Assembly (NCBI RefSeq): GCF_036850765.1
Contig: NC_089492.1
Span: forward strand, 203,142,276 to 203,206,275
Direction of reading: 5' to 3'
From: Saccopteryx bilineata
Taxonomy: Eukaryota > Chordata > Mammalia > Chiroptera > Emballonuridae
DNA length: 64,000 nt
Shown: in pieces, positions 1 through 9,070 of the stretch
How positions within the stretch are numbered: position 1 is the first letter of the stretch
Layout of the letters: every line of letters begins with the position of its first letter
Position numbers and translations under genes: made by a program
Notes under the pieces: generated by a model
What the model saw: only the letters and a program-made list of their open reading frames with translations
Told to the model about the DNA's origin: nothing
Databases searched by the model: none

Positions 1-1425
1 ATCAATATCAGCATTTCTTAAAACGGTTCTTGAAAAAGATGACAAAGATGTAAAAGCTATGCCACTCAGTGACAATACTGTTTAGCAGAAGAATAGATGA
101 AATGAGTGAGGATATTGAAAAACAACTTATTGAAAAGCTGAAAACAAGAAAATTCTCCTTGCAAATGGATGAATCAACTTTGAGAGACAGTGAGGCAGTA
201 TTGATAACTTACGTAAGATATATTGATAAAGGACATTTTGCTGGAGAAATGTTGTTCTGTAAAAGATTAGAAAGCACCACTACCTCCAAAGATATATATA
301 ATAAGCTAAAAAACTACTTAGATGTCAATGATATACCAATGAAAAATATAACATCTTGTGCTGCAGATGGTGCTCCCAATATGATGGGCAAGAAAAATGG
401 CTGCTTAAAATTGATGAAAGATGCAAATCCAGAAATGATTCTTGTGCATTGTGTTATTCATAGGGAAAACTTGGTAGCTAAAAACATCTCGCCTGTTCTG
501 AATGAAGTATTACATACAGTAATAAAGTGTGTTAATGCTATTAAAGCTAGTGCCCAATGTGAGCGTCTTTTCAAGCTATTTTGTGAAGAACAAAATGAAG
601 ACCATGTGAGACTTTTACTTCATACTGAAGTAAGATGGCTATCTAAAGGAAACTGTTTGAAAAGATTTATGGAACTGTTTGATACTCTTAGTGATTTTTT
701 AAACGACAAACCTGAAATGAAGTATCTGTTAACAATAGATGGTAAAGCATTTGTGAGTTATTTAGCCGATATCTTTGAAAACTAAATATATTAAATAAGC
801 AACTTCAAGGAACAAATAAAACTCTTGTTGATGCAAAAGCAAAGATATTTGGTTTCATTACCAATATTGAGTTATGTCAGAAACATATTAACAACAAAAA
901 CTTTAAACAACTTCATTGGCTCCAAAAATGTGAAGTAACTGATACTGCTTTACTTGTTATTGTCAATCATTTGAATATTCTATCGGCTGATTTAAAAGAA
1001 AAATTTTCTGATTTAAAACAAATTGATTTCCCAACATGGATGATGCAGCCAATGTTAGTGGATTTGTCTGATATATCAAATATGCAGTATCAAGAAGAAC
1101 TCGCAGAATTGCAAAATGATGAGTCAGTTAAAGCTTTATTTAATATCAAAGGAGCGATGGTATGGCTTTGTGAGGAAACAGAAATCAAATACCCAAATTC
1201 AACCAAATGTGCAAGAAAACTATTGCTACCATTTCCATCTTCATTTTTAGCTGAATGTGGATTTAGTGCTGTAAATGATTTACTGGTAAAAAAAAAAAAA
1301 AGAAAGAAATCGGCTGGATATAACACAACATGGAGACTTGAGACTAAAGCTAACCAAATTGGAACCTAATATAAAATCTCTGTGTAGCATGCATCAAGCG
1401 CAAGGATCACACTAAATTAAAGTAA
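1..1425 (+). pseudogene. hAT transposase (ZBED5/SCAND3/FAM200-like), broken
   Basis: The longest open piece, 69-785 (238 aa), has the middle part of a hAT transposase: FSLQMDEST at the first catalytic region, then CAADGAPNMMG with the second acidic residue, then VHCVIHRENLVAK and TEVRWLSKGNCLKR. This pattern is shared with domesticated ZBED5/SCAND3/FAM200 proteins. The frame shifts near 780-800; the next piece, ending at 1369, carries the C-terminal dimerisation segment (FLAECGFSAVNDLL). A run of A at about 1290-1302 causes another shift, after which the usual tail ending in HQAQGSH can be read to about 1414. An in-frame TAG at about 91-93 breaks the part upstream of 69. With three or more lesions it is not functional. 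The terminal repeat argues for a transposon copy and not a domesticated gene. Confidence 0.85.
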
Positions 1426-1451
1426 TAAATTAATATAGAAAAATCTGTATT

Positions 1452-1851
1452 GCCCTGGCCGGTTGGCTCAGCGGTAGAGCGTCGGCCTAGCGTGCAGAGG
1501 ACCCGGGTTCGATTCCCGGCCAGGGCACACAGGAGAAGCGCCCATTTGCTTCTCCACCCCTCCGCCGCGCTTTCCTCTCTGTCTCTCTCTTCCCCTCCCG
1601 CAGCCAAGGCTCCATTGGAGCAAAGATGGCCCGGGCGCTGGGGATGGCTCTGTGGCCTCTGCCCCAGGCGCTAGAGTGGCTCTGGTCGCAACATGGTGAC
1701 GCCCAGGATGGGCAGAGCATCGCCCCCTGGTGGGCAGAGCATCGCCCCTGGTGGGCGTGCCGGGTGGATCCCGGTCGGGCGCATGAGGGAGTCTGTCTGA
1801 CTGTCTCTCCCTGTTTCCAGCTTCAGAAAAATGAGAGAGAAAAAAAAAAAA
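1452..1851 (+). mobile_element. Ves-type tRNA SINE (family I)
   Basis: The head carries an A box (tggctcagcggtagagcg) and a B box (ggttcgattcc). A CT-rich body and an A-rich tail follow. It is flanked by a perfect 15-bp target-site duplication, agaaaaatctgtatt, at 1437-1451 and 1852-1866. The insertion is inside the hAT element and so is younger than it. The body holds a duplicated 'gggcagagcatcgccccctggt' module near 1712-1752. Confidence 0.95.
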
Positions 1852-2306
1852 AGAAAAATCTGTATTAAAATTATTTGGAATTTAAATTTCTGTTTTTCAT
1901 TATATGTTTTGAAATTTTACTTACTGTGTTTTGTTAACAATTTCATAGTGATTTCTTCCTAGAACCTATCATTTATGTTTATTAAATGAACAAATCAATT
2001 TTTTAATGTTAAAAATTATGTATGTTACATGGGGGGGACATAAAAATTTTAGAAAGGTTAAGGTGGGGCATGGCACAAAAAAGGTTGGGAAACACTGCTC
2101 TAAACTATGCTTTCTTTCAGTGTTTCGGACCAAGACAGGATATATTCCTTGTTAACAATTCACTTTAATTACATAACAGGAACAATTTTAGGAGTGAAAG
2201 ATAAATAGTTCAAGTATTTAAGAATATGTTCTTAAATACAGAATGTTATTCTTGAGTAAAAATGGGAATTTAAAACATTTTATTTCCTTCCTCACATTTT
2301 TTTTAG

Positions 2307-2540
2307 CTTCAAGAAGACATGCTTACTCGTGGATTTAGAAAGCAAGCTGATGAGATGAATGCAGAAATAAATCATTTGAAAGCTGAAATTTCTGCTACTG
2401 AAAATGTGGATACTTCCTGGGTTGGAAAAACCATAGAAAGATTTGGCAATGAGATCTATGCAATATTGTCTGTTCCTGCTAATCTCATTGGTAATGCTGT
2501 GAAATCGTTGGGCTCACTATTTAAAAAGACAGAGTTCTGA
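2307..2540 (+). CDS. Guanylate-binding protein, last coding exon (GBP4/6/7-like)
   Basis: The exon opens after a polypyrimidine tract and AG at 2305-2306 and reads 77 codons to TGA at 2538-2540. The peptide starts LQEDMLTRGFRKQADEMNAE and matches the C-terminal helix of the guanylate-binding proteins, interferon-induced large GTPases that act on intracellular pathogens and vacuoles. The GTPase domain would be in exons left of the window. After the coiled helix comes a hydrophobic, probably amphipathic stretch (IYAILSVPANLIGNAVKSLGSLF), as in the GBP4/6/7 group. There is no CaaX prenylation box, unlike GBP1, GBP2 and GBP5. The frame is intact, so the exon may be in use. Assignment to one paralogue is not possible from this exon. 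A pseudogene whose breaks lie outside the window cannot be excluded. Confidence 0.85.
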   Translation, partial: LQEDMLTRGFRKQADEMNAEINHLKAEISATENVDTSWVGKTIERFGNEIYAILSVPANLIGNAVKSLGSLFKKTEF

Positions 2541-2899
2541 CCTGGCCAGTTGGCTCAGTCATAGAGCGTTGGCCTGGTGTGCAGGAGTCCCGGGTTCAAT
2601 TCCCGGCCAGGGCACACAGGAGAGGTGCCCATCTGCTTCTCCACCCCTCCCCCTCTCCTTCCTCTTTGTCTCTCTCCTCCCCTCCCGCAGCCGAGGCTCC
2701 ACTGGAGCGAGGTTGGCCTAGGCGCTGAGGATGCCTCAGGCACTAGAGTGGCTCTAGTCACAATAGAGTAATGCCCCAGATAGGCAGAGCATCGCCCCGT
2801 GGTGAGCATGCTGGGTGGATCCTGGCCGGGAGCATGTGGGAGTCTGTCTGACTGCCTTCCCGTTTCCAACTTCAGAAAAATGCAAAAAAAAAAAAAAAA
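2541..2899 (+). mobile_element. Ves-type SINE at the GBP stop codon
   Basis: The tRNA head begins at the base after the GBP TGA. The upstream flank 2523-2540 (aaaaagacagagttctga) returns in altered form after the poly-A tail at about 2896-2916, giving an imperfect target-site duplication that includes the last codons and the stop. The insertion therefore kept the reading frame and replaced the start of the 3'UTR. Confidence 0.9.
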
Positions 2900-2916
2900 A
2901 AGACACAATTCTCAGA

Positions 2917-3110
2917 CTAACCTGTGGTGGTGCAGTGGATAAAGCATCAACCAGGAGCTCTGAGGTTAGTAGTTCGAAAGCCTGGGCTTGCCTGGTCAAG
3001 ACACATATGAAAGTTGATGCTTTCTGCTCTTCCTCCCTTTTCTCTGTCTCTTTCTTTCACCTCTCTCTAAAGATAAATAAATAAAATCTAAAAAATAAAG
3101 AAATAAAAAG
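2917..3110 (+). mobile_element. tRNA SINE, family II (gtggtgcagtggataaagc head)
   Basis: It has the head ctaacctgtggtggtgcagtgg, a ggttcgaaa-like B box at about 2966-2978, the middle 'gcctggtcaagacacatatg', a CT-rich stretch and an A-rich tail with repeated aataaa. It follows directly on the preceding SINE. A better preserved copy of the same family is at 26116-26332. The two SINE tails supply the first canonical AATAAA signals after the GBP stop, at 3076-3081 and 3080-3085. Confidence 0.85.
3076..3085 (+). promoter_or_regulatory. Candidate poly(A) signals for the GBP transcript
   Basis: Overlapping AATAAA hexamers in the tail of the family II SINE lie about 540 bases after the GBP stop. Their use is inferred; no GT-rich downstream element was assessed. 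Confidence 0.3.
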
Positions 3111-3655
3111 AAATAATTCTTCTTTTAAAGAAATTATTGAATATGGATGTATATTCTGACTTGTGCTTGGTATGTGTTATTTTTTATTTCACTCATTCAA
3201 GTTTTAAACATAGAAGGTGCTTCCTAGAGTGTATCAATGCTTAGCCCATATTAAGTAGAACACACATATGCTTTATGTAGCCTGTTTAAGTTATAAAGGA
3301 TACATGTTTAAAATCATATTACTATACTTACAAACAATCCATTGAGTGAACACTTTAAATGACAAAAGATTGGAAACTACTTATATATTCATCTATGTAA
3401 ATTGGCAATATAAATTTAGCATGTGAATATACTAAAATACTATGCAGCCAGTAAATAAATTGAAAGTTCATCTCTATTTTTGTGAATATATAACAGTATT
3501 GAAAATACATTGTAAAGTGAAAAAAATGAAGTACATAGGTGTGTATACACACTGAATATCTCTGGAATCCCTCAAAGAATCTAGTAATATAGGTTCCTAC
3601 CTGAGAGAAGTGACTGGGATCAGGGATGAACAAGTCATGGAATTTTATTTTAAAA
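3111..3655. repeat. Non-coding; ancient L1-type 3' remnant likely
   Basis: The part from about 3360 to 3640 resembles old L1 3' ends ('actatgcagccagtaaataaattg', 'attgtaaagtgaaaaaaatgaag'). The rest shows no gene or clear structure. Confidence 0.4.
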
Positions 3656-3960
3656 AATTATTTAGAGAATTAAATTTAACAGGGTGACATTGATCAATAA
3701 GATTACATAGATTTCAGGTAAACATCTGTATAGCATATGTACTGTTAATTATGCTATATATCCATCACCCCAAATCAGATCATTTTCCATTACTTTATAT
3801 TTGTCCTTCTTTACAGTCTTCCACTTACCCCTCACCTTATCCCCTTCCCTCTACCTGCCTACTCCTGCTAACCATTATATACTTTCTTTTGAATCCTGTA
3901 AAGAAAGTTTGTATTACTATTTCAAAAAAAAGTAAAGTTTAATACTAATAATGAAAATAA
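3656..3960 (-). mobile_element. Old L1 3'UTR fragment, antisense
   Basis: The motif 'aacagggtgacattgatcaataagattacat' is the reverse of an L1 3' end (compare the 3' ends of the young L1s at 16850 and 48850). After it come the conserved 'ccatcaccccaaatcagatca' and a CT-rich tract. No open frame. Confidence 0.65.
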
Positions 3961-4437
3961 TAAGAAGAATGTAGAAAATGACTATTAGATGATGAAAGTG
4001 CTCACTGCTTCTACAAATGACATCAGCCTGTACAATGAGAGGTCTAACATTAGGACCAAAGTATAGAAAGTATAAAATCTGTACTCTAATCTTGTTTTCA
4101 TTTATGCTGTGTTCTCAATAACTTGTATTTGCTTCAAAATAAGACACACAGTTTCCTGCCTCTCTTTCAAATCTCAGCTATGGTAGCTTCTACTCCCTGT
4201 CTTTGCATTATACTCTTAAGGTGATAGAAGAAATAACCAAACATAAGACTATGCAATTGTGAGAGGGACCCTATCATCCTTAAAAGTGAAGTGTCGCCTC
4301 TCTGCGATTGGCAAGAGACAAAGGGAACTGTGACCTTGCAGATTTGGATGTCCCAGCTAGTGCTGGAGATGACAGACTGTGACACATTGGGGCTAGGTGT
4401 TGACACTTAAATATCAGATGCTATGTACATATGATAG
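3961..4437. other. Non-coding stretch, nothing recognised
   Basis: I see no gene or recognisable repeat here. Confidence 0.5.
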
Positions 4438-4980
4438 AAATGAACATCATGGTTTGTCTTAGCTCAGACTGCTATAAAAAGTTACCATAATTTGTGTGAC
4501 TTAAAAAACAAATATTGATTTCATCTAGTTTTGGAGGCCGTTAGTTCAAGACCAGTGTGCCTTCATTGGTAGGTTCTTGGTAATGGCCCTCCTCCTGATT
4601 TATAGAGGGATGCTTTCCTGCTGTGTCTTCACATGGTGGAAAGGGGGGTGGGGAAGGGCTCTCATGATTCTTTATTATAAGGGTAATCAAACAATAGTGC
4701 AAGAGAGAAAGTGCAAGGTAGTGAAATATCATTTTCCTAGCTGTATGGCAGAAAAAGTTAACTTTCAAAATGAGTGGAACATTTATATTTGGAGAAGAGT
4801 TTTCTATGAGTAAATCAATTCTAATAATGTCAGATTGGGAAGAAATAAAGATAGCACAAAGGTACAGTCTGAAGTACAAAACTGAATGCAGAACCAAGAG
4901 AGCAAGAGATCTCTGGTGCATGTAAAATCATAATAATGTATTCTGGGATTATATCAGAGCAGTTAAAATAGCATAAAATT
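4438..4980 (+). repeat. Ancient interspersed repeat, family not named
   Basis: The wording 'cttagctcagactgctataaaaagttaccataatttgtgtgacttaa', then 'ttttggaggcc', then 'ctgtgtcttcacatggtggaaagg' follows a very common mammalian repeat. I recognise the consensus but cannot assign its family with confidence. Confidence 0.45.
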
Positions 4981-6640
4981 ACTCAGAAAGAGTCAGGATA
5001 TAGATCCAGTTTTATAAGGTCTTTCAATTGTTTAAGGAGAATAAAGGTGAGTAATTTTGAGTTGGTGTTTTAAATCTAAATATTGTCATTTAATGTAATC
5101 AATTAAAAAACAAGAAAGTATTTAAGTTCCACACCAAGAGACAAAAATTATTTTTACACATCTCAGTAAGCAAACAAACAAAAATGATGAAAATGTCTAG
5201 TGAAGTTATAAAAGATTGTAAAAACAATAATAAACAAATTTAACCCAATATAAATGTAGGACCCTAACCCAAGCATAGTAGACTTCTCACACTTTTTTTT
5301 AAGCACACTAAGGAACTTCACACGAATTTTATTTATACCAAACAATAAAACATTACCAATAATGTCTTAGGTTAGATTTTTTAGAAGCAAAGCCCTGGTG
5401 TTGGGTTCTTGTGCACATGATTTATTGAGGGAGTGCTTTCAACAAACGGGGTCTAAAGGAAGAGGGAAAGGGCAAGAAAATAAAAATTAAAAGAGGCTAT
5501 GGTTGCAGGTGGATAAGAACTTCAAGCTGGTCCATTGGGATCTCTGGAGTGCTGATAGCATGAGAGTTTGTCCCTCCTTGGAGCAAAGGGTTAGACATTT
5601 GTACCCTGTCAGCCATTGTCTGGGGGGCATCCATCTTGAGCAGAGCAGCTACTATACTATCAAGGCAAAGTCTCCAGAGAACGGGGCAGCTGCGAGCGTT
5701 TTAGCAATGAACACTCACAGCAGCAGAAGGATGGATGTCGTGCCTTGGGATGGTGATCTAACTGTGGCACTAACTATGAACAGCACTGGTGCAAAGATGA
5801 ATAACTGTATACTTACCTTGTGCCAAGGTTCTGTATGCCATACTCACCACACTGGTGAGGTCCCTGCCATCCAGGAATCCCATGTTCTGGATCCAGAATT
5901 CCTCTTAAGAATCTTATTTTTCAGAGAAGCAATCAATAAAAAAAATAACTAAAGTGAAGCAACTACAAGTTGATGCTTCTCATCTCTCTCCCTTCTTTCT
6001 CTCTTCCTTCCTATCTCTCTCTGTGAAAAAGAAAATCTTATTTTTTAGACTTCTCCAGGTACAATCTACTGCTGGTTGAAATTCCTAGAAAGCAAATTCT
6101 GAGTTGGAAATTTGTATGTGAAGAGATTTTTAGGTAGCAGCATTCCTGGGATGAACACTTATGAAAAGATGTGGAAGAATATGGGGCTGGGAAGAAAGAG
6201 GTTTAGCTACAGTCTTAGCAGTTGCTTCACCCACTCTAATGAAGACCTCTGGGCTTCAGTAGTCTTTCTCATTTTCCCGCAGCTGTTAAGAGATTGGCCT
6301 TTGAATGATGAACACTGAGCACTCTAGGAAGAGTCCAGACTTTCAGCAAGGTGACTGACTATTCAGAAGAAGCTGAAAACTGAATTACAAGTGTTTACAG
6401 GAGAGGGTTTAGTTCAGAAGCATGGAATCTAAGATGGTTAGGGGACATGGAAGAAGTGAAAGGGTTGTGAGAACAATGAATACAGACTTCAATGAGGTTC
6501 AAGAGCATTCATGTAAGAGACCTAAAAGAAGAGCTCCCAAAACAGAAAAGAGAGACTGCGATGGGCAAAGAATTGAATTTGTAACAAGTTTCATAAGTGA
6601 GAGTGTTATTGTTATTGTAAAAAATTTGACCATGTGTATT
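4981..6640. other. Non-coding stretch with a SINE 3' fragment
   Basis: No gene is supported. A 149-codon open stretch at 5503-5952 has no recognised motif and mixed composition and is left out. At about 5955-6045, 'aagttgatgcttctcatctctctccctt' with a CT tract is the 3' part of a family II or III SINE without its head. Confidence 0.5.
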
Positions 6641-6831
6641 AGTTAGGGTTCTCAAAAAAAGAGAAAGAAACCAGAACCAAGAAGATATGTAGATATATAG
6701 AATGGAATTGGCTCACATAATTATGAAGGTTATCAGGTCCAAAAGGTGGGCCTGCGCCTAGGAGAGCTGATGTTCCTGCTGTAGTCTGAATCCCAGGAAG
6801 AGACCAGTGGAACCAATAAAGTTTTTAAAAA
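6641..6831 (+). repeat. Ancient repeat, left half
   Basis: The text 'attagttagggttctc...gaattggctcacataattatgaagg...gagagctgatg' follows a common mammalian repeat consensus that I cannot name. An L1 fragment follows at 6832, so the older repeat is probably interrupted; a right half within 7480-7860 is possible but not shown. Confidence 0.45.
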
Positions 6832-7375
6832 AGGAAACCCTCAATCACTGCTGGTGGAATGCAAATTAGTACAATCATTATTGAACAAAGTATGGTAGTT
6901 CTTCAAAAAATTAATAATAGAACTACCATATGACCCAGCAATCCTTATACTGAGTTTCTACTCCAAAAATATTGGTATGTAAAGAAACATGCAAAAAGAA
7001 AAAAAAAAAGAAACATGCACCCCCATGTTTATCACAGTATTATTCACAGAGTCCAAGACATGGAAACAACCAAAGTGTACCTCGACCGAAGATTGGATAA
7101 AGAAGATGTGGTACATATATACTATGGAATACTACTCAGCCATGAGAAGTGATGACATATTGCTATTTACAACAACATTGAAGAACCTTGAGAACATTAT
7201 ACTGAGTGAAATAAGTAAATCAGAAAAAAGCTTAAAATTGAATAATTTTACACATAGGTGGGATATAAAACTGAGACTCATGGACATAGATAAAAATAAA
7301 GTAGTTACCAGGGGTAGGGGATTGTGAGGGAGGGGTGTAAAGAGGGACAAATATAAGGTGACAGAAAATAATCTG
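6832..7375 (+). mobile_element. L1 3' fragment with ORF2 C-terminus
   Basis: It starts in the L1 ORF2 cysteine region ('accctcaatcactgctggtggaatgcaaa') and runs to the 3'UTR. The frame 6989-7327 encodes [20 protein letters not shown] and [13 protein letters not shown], parallel to the young L1 ORF2 end at 16400-16630. It is 5' truncated and lacks a clear poly-A tail, because a SINE head follows at once. Confidence 0.85.
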
Positions 7376-7465
7376 ACAAGCCTGACCAGGCTGTGGCACA
7401 GTAGATAGAGCATCAGACTAGGATGCGGAGGACCCAGGTTCGAACCTGTGTCAGTCTGATTTACT
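7376..7465 (+). mobile_element. tRNA SINE, family III, head only
   Basis: The head gcctgaccaggctgtggcacagtagatagagcatcagac and the B box aggttcgaacc are visible; the body is missing. Fuller copies lie at 61144-61484 (plus), 44743-45049, 56857-57194 and 17640-18063 (minus). Confidence 0.75.
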
Positions 7466-7930
7466 GTTCTTGGGGGACATCTTTGGTGTTTCAACTCAGA
7501 CATGTAAACACAGTCTCCATACTCAGTGGAAAAGGAAAGTGAGCTCCTGGGGAGCTTGCTTATATGGATGAGAGTCGCTTTACCTGATCCCTGATTGGTG
7601 TATGGTCATGCAAATAAAGTCTCCAAATTCTTGCATTTTGATAGGTTCAAAAGACACTATCCTGATTCATCAAAACAGAGCTGCTCTGATTGGTCAGAAC
7701 TGTCCAGGAGTGATAGATGATGGAAAGCCTCAGTCCTACTAGTTCAAATAGAATTCCAGGAAACCTTTTCAAGGATTGGTTCAGATGACAGAATTTGAGC
7801 CCACATAACCACCAGGAGCCGTTCTTAGTAGAAGTCCTTTTTTTAAAATCATGATCCACCCTCCAACAAGATAAGCAAATCTTTAATTTTATATTTGTAA
7901 AGACATCACCTTTTTAATTTCATATTTTAA
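7466..7930. other. Non-coding stretch, no gene
   Basis: Possibly the right part of the old repeat begun at 6641. A 70-codon open frame on the minus strand (7647-7859) has no recognisable motif. Confidence 0.4.
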
Positions 7931-8680
7931 ATATTTATCAGGATAACATTAGTTAATTGAATTATATAGGTTTTAGATGTACAATTCTATGATATACATC
8001 ATCTGTAATATACAGATGATACACACAATATGTATTGTGTGTTTATCACCCCAAGGCAAATCTCCTTCCATTGGCAATTATACCCCCAATATTCTCATTT
8101 ACCTCCTCCCACTTTCCAACTGGTAATCATCATGCCATTGTCTGTTTTTATGAGTTGTTGTTTTTTGGTTTGTTTGTTTTTTATTTAATTCCTATCCCTT
8201 TTTCACCTCACTCTCTAATCCCCTTTCCCTCTGACAACTGTCAGTCTATTCTCTGAACTTCTGTTTGTTAGTTTATTTTCTTCATAATATTGCACAAATG
8301 ATTTAATCATGTGGTACTTGTCTTTCTCTGAGTGGCCTATTTCACTTAGCATGATACTATCCAGGTCCATCATGCTGTCACAAAGTAAAAGATTTCTTTT
8401 AACTTTAAGCCAAGTAAATATTACCCTGTGGAAATGTATCACAGTTTTCAACCACTCTTCTATTAATGGATACTTGGGCTCTTTTTAAATCTTGGCTATT
8501 GTAAATAATACTGCAATGAACATAGGGGTAATATATTCCATTAAATTAGTGTTTTGAGTTTCTTCTGATAAATTACCAGAAGTGAATTCACTCAATCATA
8601 AGGCAGTTACATTTAAAAATAAGTAGGTAAATCCATACTGCTTTCCATAGTGGCTGTGTAAGGGGGGACAGACAGTAGAC
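7931..8680 (-). mobile_element. Old L1 3' end, antisense
   Basis: Typical reversed L1 3' text is present: 'tcacttagcatgatactatccaggtccat', 'tggctattgtaaataatactgcaatgaacatagggg', and 'ccatactgctttccatagtggctg' at the truncation point. It is 5' truncated with no open frame. Confidence 0.8.
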
Positions 8681-8811
8681 ATATTTCCAATACATTAATC
8701 TTATACTATAACTATAAAATTGTCAGGTTTTTGTTTTTCATATTTTTCAGGCATAAGGAAGCCAGCTGCACTGTTTCCCTAGCCCAGATGTCAGGCTTTG
8801 AAAACCAGATC
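8681..8811. other. Short unique stretch, nothing recognised
   Basis: It ends in gaaaaccagatc (8800-8811), the left target-site copy of the split SINE that follows. Confidence 0.5.
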
Positions 8812-9070
8812 ATCCCTGGCTGGTTAACTTAATGGTAGAGCATAAGCCTGGCATGTAGATATTCCAGGTTCGATTCCCATTCAGGGCACAGAGAAGTGGC
8901 CATCTACTTCTCCAACCCTCTCCCTTCTCTCTGTGTCTCTTTCTTTCTCTCTCTCTCTTTCCCTCACTCCCCCACCTGTAGCCATGGCTCAATTGATTCC
9001 AGTGAGTTGGCCCTAGGTTCTGAGAATGGCTTCTTGGAGCCTCTGCCTCGGGGGATAAAAAATAACTTGG
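8812..9070 (+). mobile_element. Ves SINE, left part, split by L1-A
   Basis: A degraded family I head with B box ggttcgattcc at about 8868-8878 runs to 9070, where L1-A starts. The right part resumes at 16891. SINE target copies are gaaaaccagatc (8800-8811) and gaaaccagatc (17031-17041). Confidence 0.85.

Larger units (their letters stand above)
1..2097 (+). mobile_element. hAT (Charlie-like) DNA transposon, right-hand part
   Basis: The decayed transposase (about 1-1425) is followed by a non-coding tail that ends in a typical hAT-Charlie terminal inverted repeat, aaaaggttgggaaacactg, at 2079-2097. The next 8 bases, ctctaaac (2098-2105), fit the known Charlie target consensus nTCTAGAn, so they are probably the target-site duplication. 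The left end is outside the window. A Ves SINE interrupts the tail at 1452-1851. The element lies upstream of a GBP exon in the same orientation and so probably sits in a GBP intron. Confidence 0.8.

Noticed and set aside
1487..1530. Possible tRNA genes (A and B boxes at SINE heads)
   Set aside because: All heads continue into SINE bodies with A tails and target duplications, and do not fold into a full cloverleaf with a plausible anticodon arm by eye. They are tRNA-derived SINEs.
2555..2908. Minus-strand 117-aa frame over the SINE
   Set aside because: The same peptide text (CPGRELNPG..., reversed SINE head) appears at every family I SINE; it is a SINE shadow.
5503..5952. 149-aa frame as a possible small gene or exon
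   Set aside because: No motif, no convincing splice or promoter context; likely chance in old repeat sequence.
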